Below are positions 17,795 through 25,809 of a DNA stretch of 39,555 nt, one piece after another. The DNA lies in assembly GCF_015207755.1 (NCBI RefSeq), contig NZ_JADEWH010000026.1, positions 1 to 39,555 of the forward strand, read 5' to 3'. Within the stretch, counting starts at the first letter, position 1. Every line of letters begins with the position of its first letter. The notes beneath the pieces were generated by a model. That model searched no databases and was not told where the DNA came from. It worked only from the letters and a program-made list of their open reading frames with translations. The translations under genes were made by a program, and so were the position numbers. This DNA comes from Nodularia sp. LEGE 06071 (lineage in GTDB: Bacteria; Cyanobacteriota; Cyanobacteriia; Cyanobacteriales; Nostocaceae).

Positions 17795-18081
17795 TAACCT
17801 TCCTCCTTCAGTTCAATAGCCTGTGTAAAATTTTGCTGTAAGTAATTAATCAAAGAGTTAATAGTCGGGTAATCGAAGGCCAATGCAGGATCAATCGTTA
17901 CCTGAAGATGTTCTGCGATAATAGCAGTAATTTCTACATGGGCAACGGAATCAAGACCCAAACTAGAGAACGAATTGTCAAGATGCTCTGTAGATGAAAA
18001 ACCGGGTACTTTTGCAGAAATGTACTCAATTAACTTCTCAACAAGAGCATCGTTATTTTTGATTACACACTCAGTTGTCAT
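17794..18081 (-). CDS. Acyl carrier protein
   Basis: A small carrier of 95 residues with the phosphopantetheine site SLGLDSVAHVE (Ser45 from the chosen start), followed by FDYPTINSLINYL, the usual helix III. It would hold the acyl chain as a thioester. Two in-frame ATGs exist (18102 and 18081); the second has AAGGAAG eight bases upstream and is preferred. It lies between the acyl-AMP ligase and the monooxygenase, so the ligase probably loads it. A phosphopantetheinyl transferase is not in the window and must be supplied by the host. Confidence 0.9.
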   Translation of the reverse strand: MTTECVIKNNDALVEKLIEYISAKVPGFSSTEHLDNSFSSLGLDSVAHVEITAIIAEHLQVTIDPALAFDYPTINSLINYLQQNFTQAIELKEEG

Positions 18082-18216
18082 TAAAATTTCTTCCTTTGTC
18101 ATTAAAGAGACTTAATCTGCAATAAAATTAAGAAATGCTATCAAAGGACTGAGAATTAACCATGAGAAAGTGTATCTCTGGGCGATCCCCTAAGAACTTC
18201 ATGGATAGAGATTGAA

Positions 18217-19917
18217 CTAATTCTGACTAAACCCATTAGAAATTATCAGATTTCTACAGGCAGCTCGTTTTATTTTACCACTACTTGTTTTTGGAATAGT
18301 ACCTGGTTTCACCAATACCAATTGGTCAAATACAATATTATGACGATCCATAACAGCTTCCTGCAAATCTTTGATCAACTCGCGATGGTCACATTCATTA
18401 AAAAGCTTTCGCTGTATTTCTACAATCGCTGCTAGTTTTGATTCATTACCAACATCAATCGTAAAAACAGAAGCACCATTATTTCCTGATGCATACTTGT
18501 AACTATTACAAGTATGCTCAATGTCATAAGGATAAACGTTACGTCCGCATATAATTAACATCTCCTTGATGCGTCCTGTAACAAAGAGTATTCCTTCATG
18601 AATAAACCCCATATCTCCAGTCCGTAAGTAGTGTCTACCATCGGGGTGCTTTAGTTGTGCATGGAAACACTCTTCCGTTTTTTCTTCGTTCTTCCAGTAA
18701 CCTTGCGCGACTGACGCTCCCGATACCCAAATTTCACCAATTTTCCCCTGCTCACATACCTCAGTACTATCGGGGTCAACAATACGTACCTGGAGATGAG
18801 AACTGATCAAACCACAGCCAACGAGGGTTTTTCCTCCATCACTGCTTTCTTGTACCTCACCACGATCAAATGTGTTCTTATCCAAGGTTAAAATCTGTGT
18901 ACCTGCGCCTTGGGCAGTACCAGACACAAACAACGTAGACTCAGCTAGACCATAGCAGGGTGAAAAAGCCTTTGGATCAAAACCACACCGCTGAAATTTA
19001 GCCGAGAAAGCCTCCATTGTATCAAGATTGATCGGCTCGGAGCCATTTAAAGCCACTTTCCAACAACTCAAGTCTAAGTGCGAAAGGTCTTCACTGTCCT
19101 TGATAAACTTGACACAATGCTCATAACCAAAGTTAGGAGATGCGGAACTATGAAGACGATAGTGGGAAATGAGTTCAAGCCAGCGTAGCGGACGCTGAAC
19201 AAAGTTCATGGGTGGCATAAAAATATATGTTCCACCCAGAAACAACGGTTGTAACATTTGCCCGATTAGCCCCATATCGTGGAACTGCGGCAACCATCCC
19301 CCTCCGATCAGTCCTTTGTGATAGTTATAGGCTTCCTGAATGGCTTTTTGATTATCCACAATATTGGAATGACTAACCATTACCCCTTTAGGCAAACTGG
19401 TTGAGCCAGACGTATATTGAATGAAAGCCAGCATGTCTGGGTTCAGGATGGGTAATGCGATGTCTGTTGGTGCTGATTGATATTCATCTATCCAGATCCA
19501 ACTTCTTTCAGATAATTCTGGTATTTCTTGTAGTTGTTGCTCTAGCTGAATTTTTGTAGCAGACGTTGTCAGAATTGTCTCTACTCCAGCATCATCTAGA
19601 ATTGCCACCGTACGTTCCATTTGCTGAGCATTACGAGACAAATTTAGAGGAATTGCGATGGCTCCAGAGGCAAGACAGGCCAGAAAATTAATGACAAAAT
19701 CAAGACCATTGGGAAACAACAGTGCAATGGGTTGACCCACGTATCTTCGATGAAGTAAAAGCTGAACACGTTGGAATACAAGCTCGTGCAATTCCCGGTA
19801 AGTTAGCTTTTGTGCAGTTTCAACTCCGTAGGGTTGAAAAATACATGCTAGGGATTCACCCTGTTGTTTCGCATGCTCAAAAATCACATCACATAACAGT
19901 TGGTGATTATTTTCCAT
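18217..19917 (-). CDS. Fatty acyl-AMP ligase
   Basis: Activates a fatty acid with ATP to acyl-AMP and passes it to an acyl carrier protein. The 566-residue protein has the P-loop-like YTSGSTSLPKG (about 168-178), the FAAL-typical GGGWLPQFHDMGLIGQMLQP, GLAESTLFVSG, LRTGDMGFI, and the C-terminal catalytic Lys region PKTSSGKIKRAACR. The strength of the FAAL-type motifs makes acyl-CoA synthetase less likely. The longest frame starts at TTG (19932), but ATG at 19917 is more likely. The downstream neighbour is the ACP (136 bases), the upstream one the cysteine desulfurase (27 bases). Confidence 0.92.
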   Translation of the reverse strand: MENNHQLLCDVIFEHAKQQGESLACIFQPYGVETAQKLTYRELHELVFQRVQLLLHRRYVGQPIALLFPNGLDFVINFLACLASGAIAIPLNLSRNAQQMERTVAILDDAGVETILTTSATKIQLEQQLQEIPELSERSWIWIDEYQSAPTDIALPILNPDMLAFIQYTSGSTSLPKGVMVSHSNIVDNQKAIQEAYNYHKGLIGGGWLPQFHDMGLIGQMLQPLFLGGTYIFMPPMNFVQRPLRWLELISHYRLHSSASPNFGYEHCVKFIKDSEDLSHLDLSCWKVALNGSEPINLDTMEAFSAKFQRCGFDPKAFSPCYGLAESTLFVSGTAQGAGTQILTLDKNTFDRGEVQESSDGGKTLVGCGLISSHLQVRIVDPDSTEVCEQGKIGEIWVSGASVAQGYWKNEEKTEECFHAQLKHPDGRHYLRTGDMGFIHEGILFVTGRIKEMLIICGRNVYPYDIEHTCNSYKYASGNNGASVFTIDVGNESKLAAIVEIQRKLFNECDHRELIKDLQEAVMDRHNIVFDQLVLVKPGTIPKTSSGKIKRAACRNLIISNGFSQN

Positions 19918-19944
19918 ACAACCTATTTCCAAATTCCTTCGCTA

Positions 19945-21111
19945 TCACGCTACAAGACTAATTTCCAAAAGCTGACTGGTACAGGATTCAAGGGATTGAA
20001 CAAATTTCTGTATATCATCTAGTGTTGTGAAACGACCAAAGCTGACACGAATCGAACCTTGAATTTCCCTTTCACTCATTCCCATTGCTTCTAGTACATG
20101 AGAGAGTTTTTTAGTTTTGTTGTTGCTACAGGCTGAACCAATGGACACGATGATTCCACTCTTGACTTCCATCAAAGCCGCCAATGCTTCAGCCCTAGCC
20201 CCAGGAATCAGGATATTTAATGTGTTGGAAATACTGTTCTCGTACTCAGTCAATCCATTGAACCTGAAATTGATACGAGATTTATTCAAAAGTTTCATTA
20301 GATACCTTTTACATTCCCAATTATGGGCATCCCATTGGTCAAGATTGGAATCAGCTTCTTCAGCAGCCTTAGACAAGCCAACAATAGCAACCAGATTTTC
20401 AGTTCCGGCGCGCCAACCCATTTCTTGACCACCACCATGAATGAGAGGAGAAAACCCTTCTATATCTCTTACATACAAGCCACCAATTCCTTTTGGCCCA
20501 TGAAATTTATGTCCTGAAAAAGATAGATAGTCTATACCGAGTTTCTCAACATTCACTCTGCGTTTACCAATTACCTGGACGCCATCAACGTGAAACTTGA
20601 TATTCCTCTGACGTGTTATTTGAGCGATGGCTTCCACAGGTTGGATAACACCGGTTTCGTTATTGGCATGCATCATTGACACCAACTGGGTATCAGGTCG
20701 TATGGTGCTGACAATGTCATCAATCGCTACAGCACCATTAGCTTGAGGGAATACGAAGGTTACCTCAAATCCAAACTTTTCAGCATAATACTTTACAGTA
20801 TTCAGGACTGATGGATGCTCAATAGCAGTAGTGATAATATGTCCAGGTGTTTTAAAGTGTTGAAGCAACGTACTTTTAATCGCCCAATTATTTGCTTCAG
20901 ATCCACCAGATGTAAAAAATATTTTTGCCGCCTCTGTCCCTAATAACCGCGCTACATTTTCTCTAGAACGGTTTAGTATATCTTTGTTGGCTGCTGAATA
21001 CCTGTTAATACCAGAAGGGTTAGCAAATAAATCTATAGTTTCCTTCATTACCTGTGCTACGTCATCTGATACTGGAGTAGTGGCGTTATAGTCGAAATAC
21101 CCTGAAATCAT
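19945..21111 (-). CDS. Cysteine desulfurase (IscS/NifS-like)
   Basis: Removes sulfur from L-cysteine as an enzyme persulfide using pyridoxal phosphate. The 388-residue class V aminotransferase has SGGSEANNWAI (68-78), the cofactor-stacking His99 (EHP), HVDGVQVIG (Asp176), the PLP Lys202 in SFSGHKFHGPKG and the persulfide Cys328 in GSACSNNK. The Cys loop is of the long IscS/NifS type, suited to handing sulfur to a scaffold or carrier. AAGGAGA precedes the ATG. It is separated from the IscU-like gene by 295 bases holding a branched hairpin. Its place among acyl-activating genes suggests sulfur supply to a product rather than housekeeping iron-sulfur assembly; that is inference. Confidence 0.93.
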   Translation of the reverse strand: MISGYFDYNATTPVSDDVAQVMKETIDLFANPSGINRYSAANKDILNRSRENVARLLGTEAAKIFFTSGGSEANNWAIKSTLLQHFKTPGHIITTAIEHPSVLNTVKYYAEKFGFEVTFVFPQANGAVAIDDIVSTIRPDTQLVSMMHANNETGVIQPVEAIAQITRQRNIKFHVDGVQVIGKRRVNVEKLGIDYLSFSGHKFHGPKGIGGLYVRDIEGFSPLIHGGGQEMGWRAGTENLVAIVGLSKAAEEADSNLDQWDAHNWECKRYLMKLLNKSRINFRFNGLTEYENSISNTLNILIPGARAEALAALMEVKSGIIVSIGSACSNNKTKKLSHVLEAMGMSEREIQGSIRVSFGRFTTLDDIQKFVQSLESCTSQLLEISLVA

Positions 21112-21245
21112 TCGGTTCTCCTTAAACTTTTCAATGACAAGCTACAAGCTACCTAGTTCAATGACCTCTGATTGAACGATTTATTTCCAAGTTCGACTTG
21201 AACTCAATCTCCATTAAATTCAATCCCCGCTAATCGTGAAACCTA

Positions 21246-21336
21246 TATAGGGCAGTAGTTTTAATTTTTCTATGTCACTGATCTTCAGTGACATAGAAAA
21301 AGTTTTTGCCAAGAAGCTAGGGGTTCTTGCCCTATA
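21246..21336 (-). other. Branched inverted-repeat structure in the iscU-desulfurase gap
   Basis: Outer arms 21246-21253 (TATAGGGC) and 21329-21336 (GCCCTATA) enclose two hairpins. One is a perfect 17-bp stem with a 3-base loop (21265-21301). The other is a 5-bp stem (21311-21315 with 21324-21328). As minus-strand RNA this folds as a three-way junction in the 295-base gap before the desulfurase. T-runs lie on the wrong side for an intrinsic terminator. It could be a cis-regulatory RNA, an RNase processing site or a short mobile repeat. Confidence 0.5.
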
Positions 21337-21406
21337 AAGAGACTTGAGGAATTAAGTTCTTAATTTTGGATAAAGTCGAGCTAATAAAACTTCCTTCCCT
21401 ACGGCA

Positions 21407-21793
21407 TCATAGCTGCTGAATTTTGTCCGAACTATTATTAGTAAAAGTTGCTTTCAGCTTATCGTGAAGTTCGTGCAGAATATCGAGACAATGATGCTGC
21501 GAGGGTTCTAACTTCCCCAAAATTGTATCAAGTTCACTTCTGTCATAATTGACTACCATTTCGATCTCGTTGCCGTTAATCAAAGAACAGAAAATATTAG
21601 CCGTAGCAATTGAAGTAGCACAACCCCAAGCTTGAAACACTCCTCTTGTAATTCGATTACCCTCCATTGCCATCTGAATCCTAATTCGATCACCACAAAC
21701 AGAATTTCCTACTTCCAATTCAAGATGCGGATTCTGGATTTCACCACTATGTTTGGGGTCAGAAAAGTTCGTAATGATAATGTCATTGTACAT
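21407..21793 (-). CDS. IscU/NifU N-terminal-type scaffold protein
   Basis: A 128-residue protein with all three scaffold cysteines: Cys33 with its partner Asp35 in VCGDRIRIQM, Cys58 in WGCATSIA, and Cys102 in HHCLDIL. These normally receive persulfide sulfur from IscS and assemble an iron-sulfur cluster. The usual LPPVK recognition loop for the HscA chaperone, expected around Cys102, is absent. The NPxxVG start region is degenerate (NPHLELEVGNSVCGD). It pairs with the adjacent desulfurase, so the two probably form one sulfur-transfer module. No protein in the island has an obvious iron-sulfur motif, so the acceptor is unknown. Confidence 0.88.
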   Translation of the reverse strand: MYNDIIITNFSDPKHSGEIQNPHLELEVGNSVCGDRIRIQMAMEGNRITRGVFQAWGCATSIATANIFCSLINGNEIEMVVNYDRSELDTILGKLEPSQHHCLDILHELHDKLKATFTNNSSDKIQQL

Positions 21794-21863
21794 AGTTTTA
21801 GCTTAATAAGGGACAGGGAAAATTGATGCTTTACCTACCTTTTAGGTGAACAGTTTGCACAGA

Positions 21864-23051
21864 CTAAGCAGAAACTACAGGACAGGTGGTGTTGTTCGCT
21901 TTTCCAGCTTCTAAACCATCCAATTGTTTATCAAGATTGACAGCACAACACCCAAACTCGCTCGATTCAGGCAAGCGCATAATGTACTGTAGCCGTTGAC
22001 CACTTCGCCAAGATTTATTTTCTTTTGGGAGCAGTCTTACTAAGTCTTCAGTTAGAATAAATCCCGGAGTGGAGATGGCAAGAGGATCTAAGATCGCCAA
22101 TTGCCCTGTTTCACCAATTGCAACTTCCTTATCCAACTGTTTTGGATCTCGTACAGAGAAATGAACGAATGGAGAAACATGCTTGACACCATGCTCATCA
22201 TCGATCACTACAACATTCGATTCTACAAGCGCATACATATCTCGTATTTGACTTTTCTCAACACCAAGATATTCCATGCATTCATTGTTGAAATCGACTC
22301 TGGAAATCATCTGACCGCTAAAGCGTTTCCATCCACCTAGGGTAATTACATAACTATTTTTGTCGAGTTGAACCTTTTGGTTAGTCGCTTTCAGGAAGCT
22401 AATAAAGCGATGGATAATAAAAGGTGGACCAATAACGTGCCGATCAAATTTGTTAGACCATTCATTCAACTGCATCAAGGCTTCTTCTGGTACAAATCGA
22501 TCTTTTTTAACCATAAAGCGATGAGTATCCAGCAAGCCAGCCAGCATATTCAGAGCCTTAATCATGCCCATTTCTGGAATCTCTTCTGTAGAGGGACATA
22601 AATATAATCCAGCCCCTTTAGAAATTTTGAAGAATTCGCGGTACATAGCATAGACACCTAAAACCGCGTAATCTACTGTATCTGAGCAACGACGGGCAAC
22701 GCTTGGAATGCCAGAAGTACCCGTGCTACGCATTTCCATTTCAATCGAACTTAGGCTTACCGATAACAATTTGTGACTATTGGCAGACTTGAAAATACTA
22801 ATAGGAACCAGCGGAATTTTCACCAAATCTTCAGGCGTTTGAATGGAATCGGGCGTAATTCCTTTATCATTACAGGAACCCCTGAAGAACTCATTGTTGC
22901 TATAGTGAAAGGCAAACGAGTTCTTAATCAAGGATGTCTTAAATGCGAGCAGTTTTGAGTCTGGCATCGCATACAATTCGCTAACAGAAGAAAGGGCAAC
23001 TTTGATTGGATCAAAGCCTTCTTCTTTCAAGGTTGAAAATAAGTCAATCAC
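21864..23051 (-). CDS. LuxE-like acyl-protein synthetase
   Basis: A 395-residue member of the LuxE/acyl-protein synthetase family of adenylating enzymes. STGTSG (109-114) is the ATP-loop motif, and GGWKRFSGQ, DMYALVESN and GETGQLAILDP follow in the expected order. LuxE carries its acyl group on a Cys near the C-terminus; here FGCCAVNL (Cys368/369) sits at the matching place. LuxE normally feeds the LuxC reductase, and no luxC, luxD or luxAB is present, so light production is not indicated. Translation starts at GTG with GAGGAG eight bases upstream. It is the first gene of the leftward cluster. Confidence 0.88.
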   Translation of the reverse strand: MIDLFSTLKEEGFDPIKVALSSVSELYAMPDSKLLAFKTSLIKNSFAFHYSNNEFFRGSCNDKGITPDSIQTPEDLVKIPLVPISIFKSANSHKLLSVSLSSIEMEMRSTGTSGIPSVARRCSDTVDYAVLGVYAMYREFFKISKGAGLYLCPSTEEIPEMGMIKALNMLAGLLDTHRFMVKKDRFVPEEALMQLNEWSNKFDRHVIGPPFIIHRFISFLKATNQKVQLDKNSYVITLGGWKRFSGQMISRVDFNNECMEYLGVEKSQIRDMYALVESNVVVIDDEHGVKHVSPFVHFSVRDPKQLDKEVAIGETGQLAILDPLAISTPGFILTEDLVRLLPKENKSWRSGQRLQYIMRLPESSEFGCCAVNLDKQLDGLEAGKANNTTCPVVSA

Positions 23052-23941
23052 ACTTTTAGCTCCTCACTGCTACTGATATTGATTAGCAACTGCTAACGAA
23101 GTCGTCAGAACTGCTGTAGTTGAGATGGGCTTGCCACGCATCTATGCTTTTAGATTTGGCCGCCGAACTTTATGCAACAATCTTTCTACGAATGCTGATT
23201 CTTTTTACAGAAAAGTCAGCCATTTGACCACTGATACAGTGGGTAGTTTGACGTTACGCATCGCGAGCAAGATCAACTACAGTGTCTAGCGGTTCCTTTT
23301 CGGAATCAAATAATTATTTCTCTCAATTTATGGTGGTGTCGAGTTTCACAGAGACTGCAAAGACCAAAAAATTGTTTGTGTGGGGGGGGGGAGACAGGGA
23401 CTAGCGGTATTAATAACCCCGGTGGAAAAGTATTTAGCTTTTGCGCCTCCTAAGTAAAACTTGCTATAATCAATACCTTTGCCAAAATAAGAGGCTACAA
23501 CGATTTTGGCAAAATTACCCATACGTAGGCATTTCGCTAAAAAGGTAGTTTTTCATCTCAAACCCTTATACTGCGGTTAATACGTTAAAAACCCCTTGTG
23601 GGAAACCTTGAAGGAATTTTTATGACCTATTGTTTTTGCCCAGCGTCAAAGAAATGGGAATTAATGGTTAATGCATAATCAACTCTCCCTAGTAAATTGG
23701 CGAAGGTATTGATAATACACAAGTATAAACTGTTAGTAACTGTAATCTACTTATTAACAGTAGTCAAATAAGTAAGTGGGTGCTAAAATTTTCCGCTATG
23801 TAACAGAATGTAAAATCGACAAAACCGTTGCGATTGCTTCACGCTCATTAGGCTCTGTTAGTTCCGGTCGTCGCAAGACTAAAGCTGTGACGCGACTGGG
23901 CGTGAGAGGACGATGGAAAGAAGGGTTTACCCTGGGGGAAG
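23052..23941. other. Non-coding stretch upstream of the acyl/sulfur cluster
   Basis: No convincing gene in 890 bases. It should hold the promoter of the leftward cluster. Visible structure: a run of ten G (23382-23391) about 330 bases from the luxE-like start, and a perfect 11-bp inverted repeat (TTTGCCAAAAT 23478-23488 with 23503-23513). A weak open frame (GTG 23776 to 24000, plus strand) runs into the 273-bp repeat and has no recognisable domain. Confidence 0.5.
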
Positions 23942-24214
23942 GGGGTCAGATGAGCAATGGTACAGAAAATAACGCTAAGGCTGAAACCCTTGCTGGATAG
24001 GCATTCTGCCAATCAATATTTTTGTCAATTTTCAATGTACCAATTAACCTCTATATTATTTGGTGCAACAATTTAATACGGCACAGCAGTGGTTTGAGGC
24101 TCCTAAATTTTAGAGGCTTCAATTGGTACAGGTTTTTCGTAGGTGAAAATGATGTTGAAAACAGGTCATCAAATCCTTAGCGTAAGTTTCGGAATGGATG
24201 CTCATTTACCCCCT
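23942..24214 (-). repeat. 273-bp terminal inverted repeat of the 15.6-kb island, right copy
   Basis: Exact reverse complement of 8647-8919 over all 273 bases. The outer end TGCTCATTTACCCCCT stops at 24214, immediately beside a truncated TnsD/TniQ frame. The lack of any mismatch implies recent duplication or ongoing gene conversion between the two copies. Confidence 0.9.
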
Positions 24215-24495
24215 TAAAGCGATACTTTTATCTCATCTCTCAACGATTTGGTGCTAACAAAAATCGTCTGGACAGGGAGATGGAGTTATTAAATTTGCTT
24301 AAGCAGCACTACTGTTCTGATTTACTACAACAACTTAAATGTCCACTTGAACTTCCAAATCCTCAGATTTGTTGGTTGTTTAAGTTACTGCAACCTCAAA
24401 GCACTTGTAATCCTGTTCACCATCTGCTGTTTATGCAATTTTTGGGTTTTACAGCCGAAGCATTTTTTCAATTTCCTATGGAAACGACACAATAG
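24215..24495 (+). pseudogene. TnsD/TniQ C-terminal fragment (Tn7-like)
   Basis: The frame is open from the repeat boundary at 24214, reading KRYFYLISQRFGANKNRLDR, then LLKQHYCSDLLQQL, then WLFKLLQPQ and NPVHHLLFMQFLG. The pattern of a helical segment, W-L-x-x-L-L and HP-x-x-HLLL-x-x-FLG, is the C-terminal end of TnsD/TniQ target-selection proteins as I know them. Only about 93 residues remain and the N-terminal zinc-finger part is missing. An ATG at 24280 gives a 71-residue frame that is unlikely to be functional. Three TnsB-site-like repeats follow directly, so this is probably the decayed edge of a Tn7-like transposon. Confidence 0.65.
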
Positions 24496-24535
24496 CTAGA
24501 AATGCTATACCGAGCTTCGATTTATGTAATATTTT

Positions 24536-24680
24536 AAGACTTTATTATTGTAGACTTCTGTAGTGTCGGTATTTCTCTTCATCAAAGTTTAGGACTTTAT
24601 TATTTCCTGGTTACAGAGATAGACACGTAAAATCAAGCTTTTACGTCTTTGAAATTTCAAGACTTTATTTTAAACGTACA
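24536..24680 (-). mobile_element. Candidate Tn7-like transposon end
   Basis: Three direct copies of a 15-17 bp motif, consensus TTNRGACTTTATT, start at about 24536, 24591 and 24659. Read on the minus strand, the DNA begins TGTACGTTTAAAATAAAGTC at 24680, i.e. a TGT terminus followed at once by the first AATAAAGTC site and two more inward. That is the architecture of Tn7-family ends with TnsB sites. No matching second end was found in the window. Confidence 0.55.
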
Positions 24681-24710
24681 GCTGCATTTGGCTAGACTGT
24701 GCCAAAACGG

Positions 24711-24750
24711 GCATTTAATTCGCGGAATATATCCGCGAATTAAATGCTTT
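24711..24750. terminator. Perfect 16-bp hairpin, possible bidirectional terminator
   Basis: GCATTTAATTCGCGGA (24711-24726) pairs with 24732-24747 around a 5-base loop. TTTT follows on the plus strand and, three bases out, on the minus strand. It could end both the TnsD fragment and the tyrosine recombinase gene. Confidence 0.5.
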
Positions 24751-24808
24751 TCATCACTCCACCCTTTCTTGCTCACCCTCAATCATTCAAACCCTTATCT
24801 CAACTTGC

Positions 24809-24832
24809 TTTCGGCTTATCTTAGTGCCATTC
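24809..24832 (-). repeat. Solo end of the 195-bp MITE-like family
   Basis: The sequence CGGCTTATCTTAGTGCCATT (within 24809-24832) matches the right ends of the two MITE-like copies at 38351-38750, but the rest of the element is absent. It lies 12 bases after the recombinase gene. Confidence 0.6.
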
Positions 24833-24843
24833 CAATATAGAAT

Positions 24844-25395
24844 CTAAAACCCAATCACAGAAACAGCTTTGCGCTTTTGCTCAGGCGTAACCTCCAGATA
24901 ACGCTGTAACGTCCCCAGGTCGCTGTGACCAGAGATTTCTTGAATAGTCCTCAAAGGTATGCCCGCGCTCGACATCTGGGTGAGAGCCGTTCGCCTAAAC
25001 GAGTGCGTACTAACTCCCTCCACCCCAATCCGGTTGCAAGCAGCCCGTAAAATCTTATCAGCCATAAACCGAGTCAACCGTTCAGTCACACCGCGCATAC
25101 CGGGAAACATCATCTCCCCTGGGGGCTGGTACTCCGCCAGTATTGCTGCTAACCCTGGAGGGATGTCTACAATCCGAGTTTTGTGCTTACCTTTGGTGGT
25201 AGACTTGCGGAAAGTGATGGTTCCAGATTTGATATCAGTCTTTTTGAGAGCCAAAGCTTCTGACACGCGACAACCAGTGAACAAGCAGATGCCAAACAAA
25301 GCGCGATCGCGGGAAGTGAGTAATCCTTCAGTGAACAATCGCCTCAATTCCTCTTGGCTTAATATTTTGCCTTGTCCGTTGCCGCTAACCTTCAT
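24844..25395 (-). CDS. Tyrosine recombinase/integrase, catalytic domain only
   Basis: A 183-residue phage-integrase-type recombinase with the full active site: Arg43 (TGCRVSEAL), a beta-hairpin Lys (STTKGKHKTR), His131-x-x-Arg134 (HSFRR), His157 (SGHSDL) and the nucleophile Tyr166 (QRYLEV). The N-terminal core-binding domain of full-length integrases is missing. Such short forms are common on cyanobacterial plasmids and may resolve plasmid multimers. AGAAGG precedes the ATG. A perfect 16-bp palindrome (24711-24747) and the solo MITE end lie just downstream; the palindrome is one possible recombination site. Confidence 0.9.
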   Translation of the reverse strand: MKVSGNGQGKILSQEELRRLFTEGLLTSRDRALFGICLFTGCRVSEALALKKTDIKSGTITFRKSTTKGKHKTRIVDIPPGLAAILAEYQPPGEMMFPGMRGVTERLTRFMADKILRAACNRIGVEGVSTHSFRRTALTQMSSAGIPLRTIQEISGHSDLGTLQRYLEVTPEQKRKAVSVIGF

Positions 25396-25617
25396 TTTGA
25401 CTACCTTCTAGGGGGGTACACGTTATTCCTAAATCGTGTAACGAGGGACTAAAAGTATTGTACCTTCGTTGTCACCCCGAAAGCGACAACAAGCCATCAA
25501 ATCCAACTTATCAATCGCAATCGCTACAACCCGCATTCTGTCGTTGACTGATAAAACTTGCTTATGCTTGCAGCACGATGACCAATTGGAGGTATAATCC
25601 GCATCAATAGGATTGGC

Positions 25618-25809
25618 TCATGTTGCGGCTTCCAGAACAGCAATCACCTGTTCTCGCTTCACTGTGGGAAATCCCTCTAGAAAATCATCAATGGACTCCC
25701 CTGCCTTTAAATAATCCAGCAGGGTTTGCACAGGCACTCGCGTTCCTGTGAAGACTGGCGTACCACTCATCACATCTGGCGATGCAGTAATAATTGCTGA
25801 CTGACTCAT
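25618..25809 (-). CDS. DUF433 antitoxin-like protein
   Basis: A 63-residue protein with the DUF433 pattern: SPDVMSGTPVFTGTRVPVQTLLDYLKAG, then FLEGFPTVKREQVIAVLE. DUF433 proteins are VapB-like winged-helix antitoxins, usually followed by a PIN-like DUF5615 toxin. Here the 220 bases downstream contain no recognisable PIN-like start (no LLDENLP-type motif), so the antitoxin appears to be orphaned. Spanned residues match the usual family length of about 75 minus a short tail. Confidence 0.8.
   Translation of the reverse strand: MSQSAIITASPDVMSGTPVFTGTRVPVQTLLDYLKAGESIDDFLEGFPTVKREQVIAVLEAAT

Noticed and set aside
16712-23051. Bioluminescence (lux) operon
   Set aside because: Only a LuxE-like gene is present; no luxA, luxB, luxC or luxD, and the flavin monooxygenase is of a different class.
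23776-24000. Open frame of 74 residues running into the right repeat
   Set aside because: GTG start without a ribosome site, no family resemblance, and the last third is the shared repeat.
25437-25615. Possible small gene after the DUF433 antitoxin (PIN-like toxin)
   Set aside because: The minus-strand frame has no ATG near its 5' end and no LLDE-type PIN motif; only an internal start is available.
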